Shown: one piece after another, positions 9,794-18,161 of the stretch
How the letters are laid out: each line of letters begins with the position of its first letter
Numbering within the stretch: position 1 is the first letter of the stretch
From: Pseudomonadota bacterium
GTDB lineage: Bacteria > Pseudomonadota > Alphaproteobacteria > Rhodospirillales > Rhodospirillaceae
DNA length: 32,115 bases
Direction: 5' to 3'
Assembly (NCBI GenBank): GCA_023396465.1
Contig: JAEWWF010000201.1
Location: 1-32,115 of the forward strand
Program-made: the position numbers and the translations under genes
The notes under the pieces: generated by a model
The model's input: the letters and a program-made list of their open reading frames with translations, nothing else
Database searches by the model: none
What the model was told of the DNA's origin: nothing

Positions 9794-9822
9794 AGTATGT
9801 CTTCGGGGATGTTATCGCACAA
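9794..9822 (-). promoter_or_regulatory. Putative promoter of the helical hypothetical gene
   Basis: On the minus strand TTGTGC (9822-9817) and CATACT (9799-9794) are separated by exactly 17 bases in a locally AT-richer stretch. Transcription would begin near 9787, about 60 bases before the start at 9725. Confidence 0.35.
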
Positions 9823-9855
9823 GATGGAAGCGCGTCGGCGGCAGGCAGGTACAAA

Positions 9856-9889
9856 GGATGGGCCGGAGGGATGTCCCTCCGGCCCGTCC
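9856..9889 (-). terminator. Intrinsic terminator of the DUF4168 gene
   Basis: A 12-bp perfect stem (9860-9871 with 9874-9885), extendable to 16 pairs with one wobble, is followed on the minus strand by TTTGTACC. It lies just after the stop of the minus-strand DUF4168 gene. Confidence 0.8.
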
Positions 9890-9912
9890 TCAGCCCATCG
9901 TCGTCGGCGCCT

Positions 9913-10320
9913 TTACTGCGCCTGGCCCGGACTGTCTTCCGCGATGTAGCCGCGGATGGTTTCCGCCACCTGCGGGTCGGATTGGGCGGTGACGGCGATG
10001 GCGTTGTATTCGTCCACCGACAGGCCCTCGTCCTCGACCGCTTCCAGCATCTTGCCCTCGGCCTCCTGCTGGAGGTCGGCGAGCTGCTGCGGTTCCGTGG
10101 CCTGTTCCAGGCGGGGGGCGTATTCGTTGGCCACCTCCTGGATGCCCTGGACGGCGGAGGCGAAGGACTTGAGCTGGGTTTCGCTGAAGTCCGCCGTCTG
10201 GCCGGGCACCGCCGGCGCCTCGGGCGCCTGGGCCTGCGGGCTGGCGCTCTGGGCCATCACGGCCGACACCGGCGCGGCGGCGATGAGAGCGGCGGCGAGG
10301 GCGGTTGCGGTGATGCGCAT
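9913..10320 (-). CDS. DUF4168 domain exported protein
   Basis: The 135-residue protein has a signal peptide (MRITATALAAALIAAAPVSA, cleavage probably after VMA) and a Pro/Ala/Gln linker. A DUF4168-type helical domain of about 75 residues follows, with DFSETQLKSFASAVQGIQEV, then KMLEAVEDEGLSVDEYNAI and the closing DPQVAETIRGYI. The family is periplasmic or cell-surface and has no established function. The start is supported by AAGGGAGA about 7 bases upstream. It is flanked by its own terminator and by the glgP terminator, so it is transcribed alone. Confidence 0.82.
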   Translation of the reverse strand: MRITATALAAALIAAAPVSAVMAQSASPQAQAPEAPAVPGQTADFSETQLKSFASAVQGIQEVANEYAPRLEQATEPQQLADLQQEAEGKMLEAVEDEGLSVDEYNAIAVTAQSDPQVAETIRGYIAEDSPGQAQ

Positions 10321-10404
10321 GCGGTCTTCTCCCTTGGTCCTTGAGAACGTGTGTGTCCCCTAAGGACGGGGGAGGGCGCCGTCGGGTTGGCCAATTGTCT
10401 GTGA

Positions 10405-10439
10405 AAATGGCGGGTCCATCTGTGACGGACCCGCCATTT
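10405..10439 (-). terminator. Intrinsic terminator of glgP
   Basis: A perfect 13-bp stem (10405-10417 with 10427-10439) surrounds a 9-base loop. On the minus strand the stem ends in ATTT and is followed by TCACAGAC. It lies 28 bases past the glgP stop and before the DUF4168 start. Confidence 0.75.
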
Positions 10440-10467
10440 CCTGTCCCGGAAGGGGATGGTTGGTGCC

Positions 10468-12945
10468 TCACCGCGCCAGCGGCGTCACCTTCCAGATGTC
10501 GTGGGCATAGGAGTGGATCGCCCGGTCGGACGAGAACATGCCCATGTTGGCGACGTTGAGAATGGCCTTGCGCACCCACACCGCTTCGTCGCGATAGGCG
10601 TCCTCCACCCGGCGCTGGGTATCGACATAGTCCTGGTAATCGGCCAGCAGGAAGAAGTGATCGCCGCCCGCCAGCAGGGCATCGCGAATGGGCAGGTAGC
10701 GGCCGGGATCGTCGGCGTTGAAGAAGCCGCTGGCGATCATGTCGATGGCGTCCCGCAGGGAGTCGTTGAGGTCGTAGTATTCGCGCGGGTGGTAGCCACG
10801 GGCGCGCATGTCGGCGACTTCTTCCGCCGTCTTGCCGAAGATGAAGATGTTGTCGTCGCCGACGGCGTTCTTGATCTCGATGTTGGCGCCGTCCAGGGTG
10901 CCGATGGTGAGCGCGCCGTTGAGGGCGAACTTCATGTTGCCGGTGCCCGACGCCTCGGTGCCGGCGGTGGAGATCTGCTCCGACAGGTCGGTGCCGGGGA
11001 TGATGATCTCCGCCGCCGAGACATTGTAGTTGGGGATGAAGGCGACCCGCAGCCGGCCGCCGATGCTGCGGTCGTGGTTGACCACCGCCGCCACGTCGTT
11101 GATGAGGCGGATGATCAGCTTGGCGGTGAAATAACCCGGCGCCGACTTGCCGCCGAACACCACGGCGCGCGGCTGACGGTCGCCGCCGCGGCCGGCGCGC
11201 ATGTCGTTGTAGAGCGTGATGACGTGCAGCAGGTTCAGCAGCTGGCGCTTGTATTCATGGATGCGCTTCACCTGGGTGTCGAACATCATGTCCGGCCCGA
11301 AGGTCACGCCGCAGCGGTCCTGCACCATGGCGGCCAGACGCTGCTTGTTGGCGCGCTTGATGGCGGCGAAGCGGTGGCGGAACTCGGCGTCCTCGGCGAA
11401 GGGCTCCAGCGCCTTCAGGGCTTCCAGGTCGGTGGTCCAGCGATCGCCGACGGCCTCGGTGATGAGGTCGGCGAGCGGGCGGTTGGCCTGGAGCAGCCAA
11501 CGCCGTTGGGTGACGCCGTTGGTGACGTTGACGAACTTCTCCGGCTCCAGGCGGTTGAAGTCGGCGAAGACGTGGCTGCGCATCAACTCGGTGTGGAGCG
11601 CGGCGACGCCGTTGACCTTGCGCGAGCCGACCACGCACAGATGCGCCATGCGCACCCGGCGGCCGGCATCGTCGATCAGCGACATGCGGCTGAGGACATC
11701 GGGCTGACCGGGGAAGGCGTACTTCACCTGTTGCAGGAACTCGTGGTTGATCTTGTAGATCAGGTCCAGGTGGCGCGGCAGCACCGCTTCCAGCATGGCG
11801 ATGGGCCAGGTCTCCAGCGCTTCCGGCAGCAGGGTGTGGTTGGTGTAGTTGAACACCCCACGGGTGATCGCCCACGCCTTGTCGAACGGGTAGTCGTAGT
11901 GGTCGATCAGCAGCCGCAGCAGTTCCGGCACCGCCAGGCTTGGGTGAGTGTCGTTGAGCTGGATGGTCACCTTGTCGGGCAGGGTGTCGAGGCTCGGGTG
12001 CTTGCGGTGATGGCGGGCGACGATGTCCTGGAGGCTGGCGCTGACGAAGAAATACTCCTGCATCAGCCGCAGTTCCTGGCCCATCAGCGTGGTGTCCATG
12101 GGGTAGAGCACCTTGGACAGGTTCTCGCTGATGGTCTTGTCCTTCACCGCGTCGATGTAGTTGCCTTCGTTGAAGTAGCGCAGGTCGAAGTCGCGGGTGG
12201 CGCGGGCCGACCACAAGCGCAGCTTCACCACGGCATCGCTGGCGAAGCCCGGCACCGGCACGTCGTAGGCCATGGCGATGACGTCGCTGGTGTCCACCCA
12301 CTGGGTCACCACGTCGCCGGTCTCGTTGCGGAAGTGAGTCAGACGCCCACGGAAGCGCACCGGGAAGATGACGTTCGGGCGCTCGAATTCCCACGGGTTG
12401 CCGTAGCGCAGCCAGGTTTCCGGGTGCTCAACCTGCTCGCCGTTTTCCAGGCGCTGGGTGAACATGCCGAATTCATAGCGGATGCCGTAGCCGAAGCCGG
12501 GGTAGCGGTGGGTCGCCATGCTGTCGAGGAAGCAGGCCGCCAGCCGCCCGAGGCCGCCGTTGCCGAGGGCGGCGTCGTACTCGAACTCCTGCACGCTTTC
12601 CAGGCTCTGCCCCAGTTCGCCCAGCGCCTGCGCCACGGTGTCGTAGAGGCCGAGGTCGTAGAGGTGCTTCAGCAGCGACCGCCCGGTCAGATACTCCATG
12701 GACAGATAGTAGATGCGGCGGACGTCGGCGTCATACTGCGCCCGCGCCGTCTCCAGATACTGTTCCGACAGCCGGCCGCGCACCAGATGGGCGAGGGCAT
12801 AGAGCCAGTCGCGCTGGGTGGCGAATTCCGGGTCCACGCCGACATTGTGGACCATGTAGCTTCTGAGCTGCTGCTTGATGGCGTCAACGCTGCCGATGTC
12901 GAGGGTGGGAATGCCCGCCGTCTCGCCCTTCGCCGTCTGGTCCAT
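10468..12945 (-). CDS. glgP: Glycogen phosphorylase
   Basis: The 825-residue protein covers the whole glycogen/starch phosphorylase family. It has the N-terminal segment with RIYYLSMEYLTGRSL, the GNGGLGRLAACFLDS loop, and the C-terminal pyridoxal-phosphate site EASGTGNMKF with Lys672. The enzyme releases glucose 1-phosphate from alpha-1,4-glucan ends in the cytoplasm using phosphate. The ATG at 12945 has GGGGAAAGAG upstream. It lies 61 bases downstream of glgA in the same direction, so synthesis and degradation genes are co-transcribed, a common bacterial arrangement. A terminator follows the stop. Confidence 0.97.
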   Translation of the reverse strand: MDQTAKGETAGIPTLDIGSVDAIKQQLRSYMVHNVGVDPEFATQRDWLYALAHLVRGRLSEQYLETARAQYDADVRRIYYLSMEYLTGRSLLKHLYDLGLYDTVAQALGELGQSLESVQEFEYDAALGNGGLGRLAACFLDSMATHRYPGFGYGIRYEFGMFTQRLENGEQVEHPETWLRYGNPWEFERPNVIFPVRFRGRLTHFRNETGDVVTQWVDTSDVIAMAYDVPVPGFASDAVVKLRLWSARATRDFDLRYFNEGNYIDAVKDKTISENLSKVLYPMDTTLMGQELRLMQEYFFVSASLQDIVARHHRKHPSLDTLPDKVTIQLNDTHPSLAVPELLRLLIDHYDYPFDKAWAITRGVFNYTNHTLLPEALETWPIAMLEAVLPRHLDLIYKINHEFLQQVKYAFPGQPDVLSRMSLIDDAGRRVRMAHLCVVGSRKVNGVAALHTELMRSHVFADFNRLEPEKFVNVTNGVTQRRWLLQANRPLADLITEAVGDRWTTDLEALKALEPFAEDAEFRHRFAAIKRANKQRLAAMVQDRCGVTFGPDMMFDTQVKRIHEYKRQLLNLLHVITLYNDMRAGRGGDRQPRAVVFGGKSAPGYFTAKLIIRLINDVAAVVNHDRSIGGRLRVAFIPNYNVSAAEIIIPGTDLSEQISTAGTEASGTGNMKFALNGALTIGTLDGANIEIKNAVGDDNIFIFGKTAEEVADMRARGYHPREYYDLNDSLRDAIDMIASGFFNADDPGRYLPIRDALLAGGDHFFLLADYQDYVDTQRRVEDAYRDEAVWVRKAILNVANMGMFSSDRAIHSYAHDIWKVTPLAR

Positions 12946-13006
12946 GCTCTTTCCCCGATCCGTCTTTTGTGTCCTGAGAGCGTAAACGCCGCGACCCCGT
13001 CGCCGC

Positions 13007-14449
13007 TCATTCCCGTGTGGTCAGCGACCGGAACAGCGCCATATAGGCATCGGCGGCGTTATGCCAGCCAAAGTCCTGTGCCATGCCGCGTCGCTGTGCC
13101 TCGCCCCACGCGGGCAGGCCCCAGGCGTCGAAGGCACGGTCGACGGCACCGATCAATCCGCCCACCGACGCCTCGCCGAACACGAACCCGGTGCCCTGGC
13201 CGCTGGGGTCGTGGAGGTCGGTGACGGTGTCCGCCAATCCGCCGGTGTGGCGGACCAGCGGCAGACTACCGTAGCGCAAGGCATACATCTGTGTAAGCCC
13301 GCATGGCTCGAACCGCGACGGCACCAGGAATATGTCGCAGCCGGCCTGGATGCGGTGGGCGCGGCCTTCGTCGTAGCCGACCCAGGTGCCCACCCGTCCG
13401 GCGCGGGCGCCGCCGAGGCCGTAAATGGCGTGTTCGAGCCAGCTGTCGCCGCTGCCGAGCATCACCAGTTGTCCCCCCCGCGACAGGATGTGGTCGACGG
13501 CGCCCAGCACCAGGTCGATGCCCTTCTGCTCGCTGAACCGCGACACCAGCCCGAAGACCGGTGCCTCCGGCCGTTCCTCCAGCCCGAACTCGCGTTGCAG
13601 GGCGGCCTTGCAGGCGGCCTTGCCGGTCAGGTCGTCGGCGCTGTAGCGGGCCGGCAGCAGGTGGTCGTGGGCCGGATCCCACTGGTCGTAGTCGACGCCG
13701 TTGAGAATGCCCGACAGCTGTGCCGACCGCCACCGCAGCAGCCCGTCCATGCCGCGGCCACCGTCGGGGGTCTGGATCTCGCGGGCATAGGTGGGGCTGA
13801 CGGTGGTGATGCGGTCGGCGTAGTAGCACCCGGCTTTCAGGGTGCTGACATGGCCGTGGAACTCCAGCCCGTCAATGGCGAAGGCGTGATCCGGCAGGCC
13901 GATCATGGGCAGGATTTCCTGCCCGAAGATGCCCTGGAACTGGATGTTGTGGATGGAGAACACGGTTGCCGCGCCGGGTCCGTCGGTCAACGCCAGATAG
14001 GCGGGGACAAGGCCGGTCTGCCAGTCGTTGCACTGGATCACCTGGGCCCGCCAGCCGACCGGCGACTTGGGCGTGCCGATCAGCGCCGCCACCTTGGACA
14101 GCAGGGCGAAGCGCAGGAAGTTGTCGGGGTGGTCGTGGCCCCACTCGTTGATGTAAGGGCCGCCGCCGCGGTGATAGAGGCTGGGGCAGTCCACCAGCCA
14201 CACCGGCACGCCGCTGTCAGGCATGCGGCTTTCGATCAGCCGGGCGTGGTGGCCGTCCAGCACGGCCCCCAGATCGGTCTCCCGCCGGCGGTCGGTCAGG
14301 CGTGCCAGCACCGACGGATAGCCGGGCATGACGATGCGTGCATCCACCCCTTTGCGGGCGAGCGCCGCCGGCAGAGCCCCGGCCACGTCGGCCAGCCCCC
14401 CGGTCTTGATCAGCGGGTAGACCTCGGAGGCGGCGATGAGTACGCGCAT
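13007..14449 (-). CDS. glgA: Glycogen synthase (ADP-glucose type, GT5)
   Basis: The 480-residue glycosyltransferase begins MRVLIAASEVYPLIKTGGLADV with the ADP-glucose-binding Lys15 (KTGGLADV). It carries the second GT-B signature near the C-terminus (SRFEPCGLTQMYALRYG and HTGGLADTV). It transfers glucose from ADP-glucose to the growing alpha-1,4-glucan. The start at 14449 is chosen because it gives the canonical N-terminus and has GGAAG 6 bases upstream; the 25-residue upstream extension is not conserved-looking. It is the first gene of a glgA-glgP operon, divergent from glgC, which makes its substrate. Confidence 0.97.
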   Translation of the reverse strand: MRVLIAASEVYPLIKTGGLADVAGALPAALARKGVDARIVMPGYPSVLARLTDRRRETDLGAVLDGHHARLIESRMPDSGVPVWLVDCPSLYHRGGGPYINEWGHDHPDNFLRFALLSKVAALIGTPKSPVGWRAQVIQCNDWQTGLVPAYLALTDGPGAATVFSIHNIQFQGIFGQEILPMIGLPDHAFAIDGLEFHGHVSTLKAGCYYADRITTVSPTYAREIQTPDGGRGMDGLLRWRSAQLSGILNGVDYDQWDPAHDHLLPARYSADDLTGKAACKAALQREFGLEERPEAPVFGLVSRFSEQKGIDLVLGAVDHILSRGGQLVMLGSGDSWLEHAIYGLGGARAGRVGTWVGYDEGRAHRIQAGCDIFLVPSRFEPCGLTQMYALRYGSLPLVRHTGGLADTVTDLHDPSGQGTGFVFGEASVGGLIGAVDRAFDAWGLPAWGEAQRRGMAQDFGWHNAADAYMALFRSLTTRE

Positions 14450-14793
14450 TCTGACTTCCGTTCCCCAACAGGCCCCTGCGTTCCCGTCCCACATGGGCCG
14501 GACGGTCGCGAAGGCGTAATTCACGGCATTTCCCGGGAAGAGGCAATACCGGAATCGTGACAGTTCGCCGGTGGACTTTCGTCTAGAACGCCTGGATAGG
14601 TGCGAAAGATCAAGAGGATATGGACCTTGGTCGAGGCTTCGGGTGTTTAATCGGGCTGTCGTTGATCCGGGGACGATGGCCGTGCAAAAGTCTTACTCGG
14701 GATGGGGACGTCGTCATCCGCGACGCCGCCAGGGGCCGCGAGTCTCCCCGTGTTGGGGGCGCCGGCCGTCGTTTAACCGAACGGAGAAGCTGG
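14450..14793. other. Divergent intergenic region glgA / glgC
   Basis: These 344 bases contain no convincing protein gene. They must hold the promoters of both glgA (minus) and glgC (plus), but no strong -35/-10 pair stands out. A perfect 10-base palindrome TTCCCGGGAA lies at 14530-14539. It could be an operator, though one short palindrome in GC-rich DNA is weak evidence. Confidence 0.5.
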
Positions 14794-16101
14794 ATGGATC
14801 AGATCGATGTGGCTTACGACCTCAACCGCGCCCTGAAGGGGACGCTGGCGCTGGTGCTGGCGGGCGGGCGCGGGTCGCGGCTGATGGCGCTGACCGACGA
14901 CGAGGCCAAGCCGGCGGTGCCCTTTGCCGGCAAGTTCCGCATCATCGACTTCCCGCTGTCCAACTGCATCAATTCCGGCATCCGCCGCATCGCGGTGCCG
15001 ACGCAGTACAAGGCCCATACCCTGATCCGCCACATCCAGCGCGGCTGGTCGTTCTTCCGGGCCGAGATCAACGAGTTCGTGGAGCTGTGGCCGGCCCAGC
15101 AGCAGACCAGCGACGAGGCGTGGTATCGAGGCACCGCCGATGCCGTGTATCAGAACCTGGAGACCATTCGCGCCCACGACCCGGATTACATCCTGATCCT
15201 GGCCGGCGACCACGTTTACCGCCAGGATTACAGCCGCATGCTGGCGCAGCATCTGGAACTGGGGGCGGACGTCACGGTGTCGTGCGTCGAAGTGCCGCTC
15301 ATGCAGGCAACCGGTTTCGGCTGCGTCGACGTGGACGAGAACGACCATATCATCGACTTCGTGGAGAAGCCGGTCAACCCGCCGCATATCCCCGGCGACC
15401 CGACGCGGGCCTTCGCCTCCATGGGCATCTACATCTTCAACCGATCGTTCCTGGAAGACCTGCTGGAGAGCGATGCCGCCGACCTGGGATCGGCCCATGA
15501 TTTCGGCAAGAACATCATCCCGTCGCTGATCGGCCGCTGCAAGCTGGTGGCGCACCGCTTTTCCGACAGCGCGGTGCGCTCGACCCCCGACGCGGAACCT
15601 TACTGGCGCGATGTCGGCACCGTCGATGCCTATTGGGAAGCCAACTTGGACTTGGTGAACGTCACACCGGCGCTCGACCTCTATGACCATAGCTGGCCGA
15701 TCTGGACCTATCAGGAGCAATTGCCGAGCGCCAAGTTCGTCTTCGACAACGAGCAGCGCCGGGGCATGGCGGTGGACAGTCTGGTCTCCGGCGGCTGCAT
15801 CATCTCCGGCGCCACGGTGCGGCGATCGCTGCTGTTCTCCAACGTGCGGGTGAACAGCTTTTCGCTGGTGGAAGACACCATGGTGCTGCCGGGGGCGGAC
15901 ATCGGCCGCAACTGCCGCATCCGACGCGCCATCATCGGCACCCGCTGCCGGGTGCCGGAGGGGCTGGTGGTCGGAGAAGATCCTCACTTGGATGCCAGCC
16001 GCTTCCATGTCACCGAAGCCGGCGTGACGCTCATCACCCAGCGCATGCTGGAGGCCCTCGACCCCTCCGCTTCGGCGGCCCGTTCCCCGGCCGCCGGGTA
16101 G
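14794..16101 (+). CDS. glgC: Glucose-1-phosphate adenylyltransferase (ADP-glucose pyrophosphorylase)
   Basis: The 435-residue enzyme has the nucleotidyltransferase signature ALVLAGGRGSRLMALT and the conserved AKPAVPFAGKFRIIDFPLSN. It also has the catalytic-region sequence ILAGDHVYRQDY and a C-terminal left-handed beta-helix with the ADP-glucose family pattern (GCIISGATVRRSLLFSNVRV). It makes ADP-glucose from ATP and glucose 1-phosphate and is the usual allosteric control point of bacterial glycogen synthesis. The ATG at 14794 has GGAG 7 bases upstream; upstream in-frame extension is not conserved-looking. It is divergent from glgA. No glgB, glgX or pgm gene is in the window. Confidence 0.97.
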   Translation: MDQIDVAYDLNRALKGTLALVLAGGRGSRLMALTDDEAKPAVPFAGKFRIIDFPLSNCINSGIRRIAVPTQYKAHTLIRHIQRGWSFFRAEINEFVELWPAQQQTSDEAWYRGTADAVYQNLETIRAHDPDYILILAGDHVYRQDYSRMLAQHLELGADVTVSCVEVPLMQATGFGCVDVDENDHIIDFVEKPVNPPHIPGDPTRAFASMGIYIFNRSFLEDLLESDAADLGSAHDFGKNIIPSLIGRCKLVAHRFSDSAVRSTPDAEPYWRDVGTVDAYWEANLDLVNVTPALDLYDHSWPIWTYQEQLPSAKFVFDNEQRRGMAVDSLVSGGCIISGATVRRSLLFSNVRVNSFSLVEDTMVLPGADIGRNCRIRRAIIGTRCRVPEGLVVGEDPHLDASRFHVTEAGVTLITQRMLEALDPSASAARSPAAG

Positions 16102-16130
16102 GCGACCAGGGGAGGCATGACCCGCACGGT

Positions 16131-16146
16131 CGGGGCGAAGGCCCCG
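16131..16146. terminator. Short hairpin between converging glgC and AhpD-like gene
   Basis: A 6-bp perfect GC stem (CGGGGC with GCCCCG) has a 4-base loop (CTTC on the minus strand). There is no T tract on either side, so it is a weak terminator candidate for the converging genes. Confidence 0.3.
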
Positions 16147-16148
16147 GC

Positions 16149-16721
16149 TTAGCGGCTCCGCCCGTGGTATTCGGCGTTGGGCATCATCTCGGTCGCGTGG
16201 GCGACGCGGTTGGTGTAATTGTAGAAACCCACCGTGTCGGCGATGTCGAAGATGTCGGCGTCGGTGAAGCCCACGTCGCGCAGACCCTGGCGGTCGGCCT
16301 CGCTCACGTCGATGGGAGCGGTGGTGAGCGTCCACGCGAAATCGAGCATCGCCCGCTGGCGCGGCGGCAGCGGCGCGACGCGGTAGTTCATGGCCAGCAT
16401 CTCGCCCAGGTGCGGGTCGCCGGACAACTGGCGCACCGCTTGTCCATGGGCGACGAGGCAGTAATAGCAGTGGTTGGCGCTGGAGACGACGACGGCGATC
16501 ATCTCCCGCTCCAGCTTGCTCAGGCCGCTGTCGGCCAGCATGATCTCGTTGTAATGACGGGAAAAGGTGCGCAGCTTGTTGGGTGCCTTGGCGTAAGCCT
16601 TGAGCACGTTCGGCACGAAGCCGATCTTTTCCTCGCAGACGGCAAGGTACTTGCGCAGATCCTCGTCCATCTCCGCCGGATCGGCGATGTCGAGGCAAAT
16701 GACGTGGTCGGCTTGCGGCAT
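16149..16721 (-). CDS. AhpD-like peroxidase-related protein (carboxymuconolactone decarboxylase fold)
   Basis: The 190-residue protein carries the AhpD-type redox motif SANHCYYCLVAHG, with Cys85, Cys88 and His92, inside the helical CMD fold. The C-terminal half (FTDADIFDIADTVGFYNYTNRVA) is typical of the uncharacterised peroxidase-related enzyme group. AhpD itself is a thiol-based alkylhydroperoxidase; for this subgroup activity is mostly unproven. The start at 16721 has a perfect GGGAGGA ribosome-binding site. That site lies inside a stable hairpin (separate entry), so translation may be controlled. It follows the glutamine-synthetase-like gene by 62 bases. The association suggests protection from peroxide released by amine oxidation; this is inference. 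Confidence 0.88.
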   Translation of the reverse strand: MPQADHVICLDIADPAEMDEDLRKYLAVCEEKIGFVPNVLKAYAKAPNKLRTFSRHYNEIMLADSGLSKLEREMIAVVVSSANHCYYCLVAHGQAVRQLSGDPHLGEMLAMNYRVAPLPPRQRAMLDFAWTLTTAPIDVSEADRQGLRDVGFTDADIFDIADTVGFYNYTNRVAHATEMMPNAEYHGRSR

Positions 16722-16726
16722 GGTCG

Positions 16727-16762
16727 AAGGTCCTCCCGATGTTTTATGGTTGGGAAGACCTT
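16727..16762 (-). promoter_or_regulatory. Hairpin covering the ribosome-binding site of the AhpD-like gene
   Basis: On the minus-strand transcript an 11-bp stem (arms 16762-16752 and 16737-16727, one U-G pair) closes a 14-base AU-rich loop. The 3' arm contains GGGAGGA, the Shine-Dalgarno sequence of the gene starting at 16721. No U tract follows, so it does not look like a terminator. Confidence 0.55.
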
Positions 16763-16783
16763 GACCGAAAACCGCCGCCGTGA

Positions 16784-18154
16784 TCAAGCGTCGCGCAGGT
16801 ACCACAGCAGGTCGCGGTCGGAGACCTCGGCCTGGAAGACCTCGCACTCGAACCGCTTCACGCAGGAATAGATGCGCACGAAATCGTCGCCGAGGTAGCG
16901 GCGCAGGACGACGCTGTTCTCGAATAGGGCGATGGCGGCCCGCCAGTCGGTGGGCAGCGGCTCGCCCGGCTGGTCGTAGCCGTTGCCTTCGATGGCCGGT
17001 GGCGGCGCCAGCCCTTCGGTGATGCCGTGGTGCAGGCCGGCGAGCACGGCGGCGGCGACGGCATAAGCGTTGGCGTCGGCCCCGGCGGTGCGGTGCTCGA
17101 TGTGGCGGGTCTGCGGGTCGCCGCTGGTGACGCGCACCGCCACCGTGCGGTTGTCGATGCCCCAGGTCTTGGTGGTCGGCGCGTAGGAGCCGGCGCGGAA
17201 GCGGCGGAAGCTGTTGGCGCCGGGGGCGAACACCGCCACCCCGTCCTGCATGGTGGCGAGCAGGCCGGCCACCGCCTTGCGTAGCAGCGGCCCGCCGTCC
17301 GGTTCGCCGCCGGCGAACAGGTTGGCTCCGGCCTCGTCGGCGAGGCTGACGTGGACATGCATGCCGCTGCCGGACTCGTTGGTCAGCGGCTTGGCCATGA
17401 AGCTGGCGATCAGGCCGTGCTTCTGGGCGACGGCCTTCACCAGCCGCTTCAGCATGATGCCTTCGTCCACCGCCCGCAGCGGATCGGCCTTGTGGTGCAG
17501 GGTGAGTTCCCACTGACCGGCGGCGAATTCGCTGATGGCGGTTTCGGCGGCGATGCCCTGGGCCTCGGCGCAGTCGTACAATTCATCGAAGAAGGGCGCC
17601 ATGTCCTCGATGGCGGTGGTGTGGCAGACTTGGCTCTGGGTCGGCCGCTCGCCGGACAGGTAGCCGCGCGCCGGCTGCAACGCGCCCTGGGGATCGCGCT
17701 CGCGGTCGAACAGGTAGAACTCCAGTTCGCAAGCCATCACCGGGTGGAAGCCATCGGCGCGCAGACGGTCGGTCACCCGCACCAGGGCGGCGCGGGGGTC
17801 GGCGTGGATGGCCGGGACGCTGCCGGGATCGACCGCCAGCAGAACCTGCGCCGTCGGCACAGTGATCCACGGGCATCGCACCAGGGTGCCGGCGATGGGG
17901 CGCAGGGTGCAATCCTTGTCGCCGACCTCCCACAGCAGGCCGGCTTCCGGCACGTCCTCGCCGCGAATGGACATGGAGAGGGTGGAGGTCGGCAGCGGCC
18001 GCCCGGTGCGGAAAACCGCCTCCAGCTCGTGCGCCTGCACCGCCTTGCCGCGGAAGGTTCCGGTCACGTCGGTGAACAGCAGGTGGACGCGGCGGATGTC
18101 GGGGTTGGCGGCCAGGAAGGCGCGCGCCTCCGAGACGTCGGCGAAATGGCTCAT
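16784..18154 (-). CDS. Glutamine synthetase family protein (gamma-glutamylpolyamine synthetase-like)
   Basis: The 456-residue protein belongs to the glutamine synthetase fold but to the PuuA-like branch. It has the N-terminal beta-grasp (RRVHLLFTDVTGTFRGKAV), metal-ligand strands ACELEFYLFD and ETAISEFAAGQWELTLHH, GSGMHVHVSL, the ATP/substrate loop GANSFRRFRAGSYAPTT and the NRTVAVRV segment. Members ligate glutamate to amines such as putrescine or ethanolamine using ATP. The gene starts 7 bases after a class III aminotransferase gene with AGGTGA upstream, so the two are co-transcribed. Together they could funnel an amine into gamma-glutamylated intermediates. The amine is not deducible, and the other Puu genes are absent here. 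Confidence 0.88.
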   Translation of the reverse strand: MSHFADVSEARAFLAANPDIRRVHLLFTDVTGTFRGKAVQAHELEAVFRTGRPLPTSTLSMSIRGEDVPEAGLLWEVGDKDCTLRPIAGTLVRCPWITVPTAQVLLAVDPGSVPAIHADPRAALVRVTDRLRADGFHPVMACELEFYLFDRERDPQGALQPARGYLSGERPTQSQVCHTTAIEDMAPFFDELYDCAEAQGIAAETAISEFAAGQWELTLHHKADPLRAVDEGIMLKRLVKAVAQKHGLIASFMAKPLTNESGSGMHVHVSLADEAGANLFAGGEPDGGPLLRKAVAGLLATMQDGVAVFAPGANSFRRFRAGSYAPTTKTWGIDNRTVAVRVTSGDPQTRHIEHRTAGADANAYAVAAAVLAGLHHGITEGLAPPPAIEGNGYDQPGEPLPTDWRAAIALFENSVVLRRYLGDDFVRIYSCVKRFECEVFQAEVSDRDLLWYLRDA

Positions 18155-18161
18155 GGAAGGA

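Noticed and set aside
10456..13224. A 922-codon open frame on the plus strand opposite glgP
   Set aside because: It is antisense to a full-length, highly conserved glycogen phosphorylase. The composition (Val/His/Asp/Gly-rich) is the usual mirror of GC-rich coding DNA.
14571..15500. Plus-strand 309-codon frame overlapping the start of glgC
   Set aside because: Most of it is the +1 shadow of glgC; the part before glgC is non-coding in composition.
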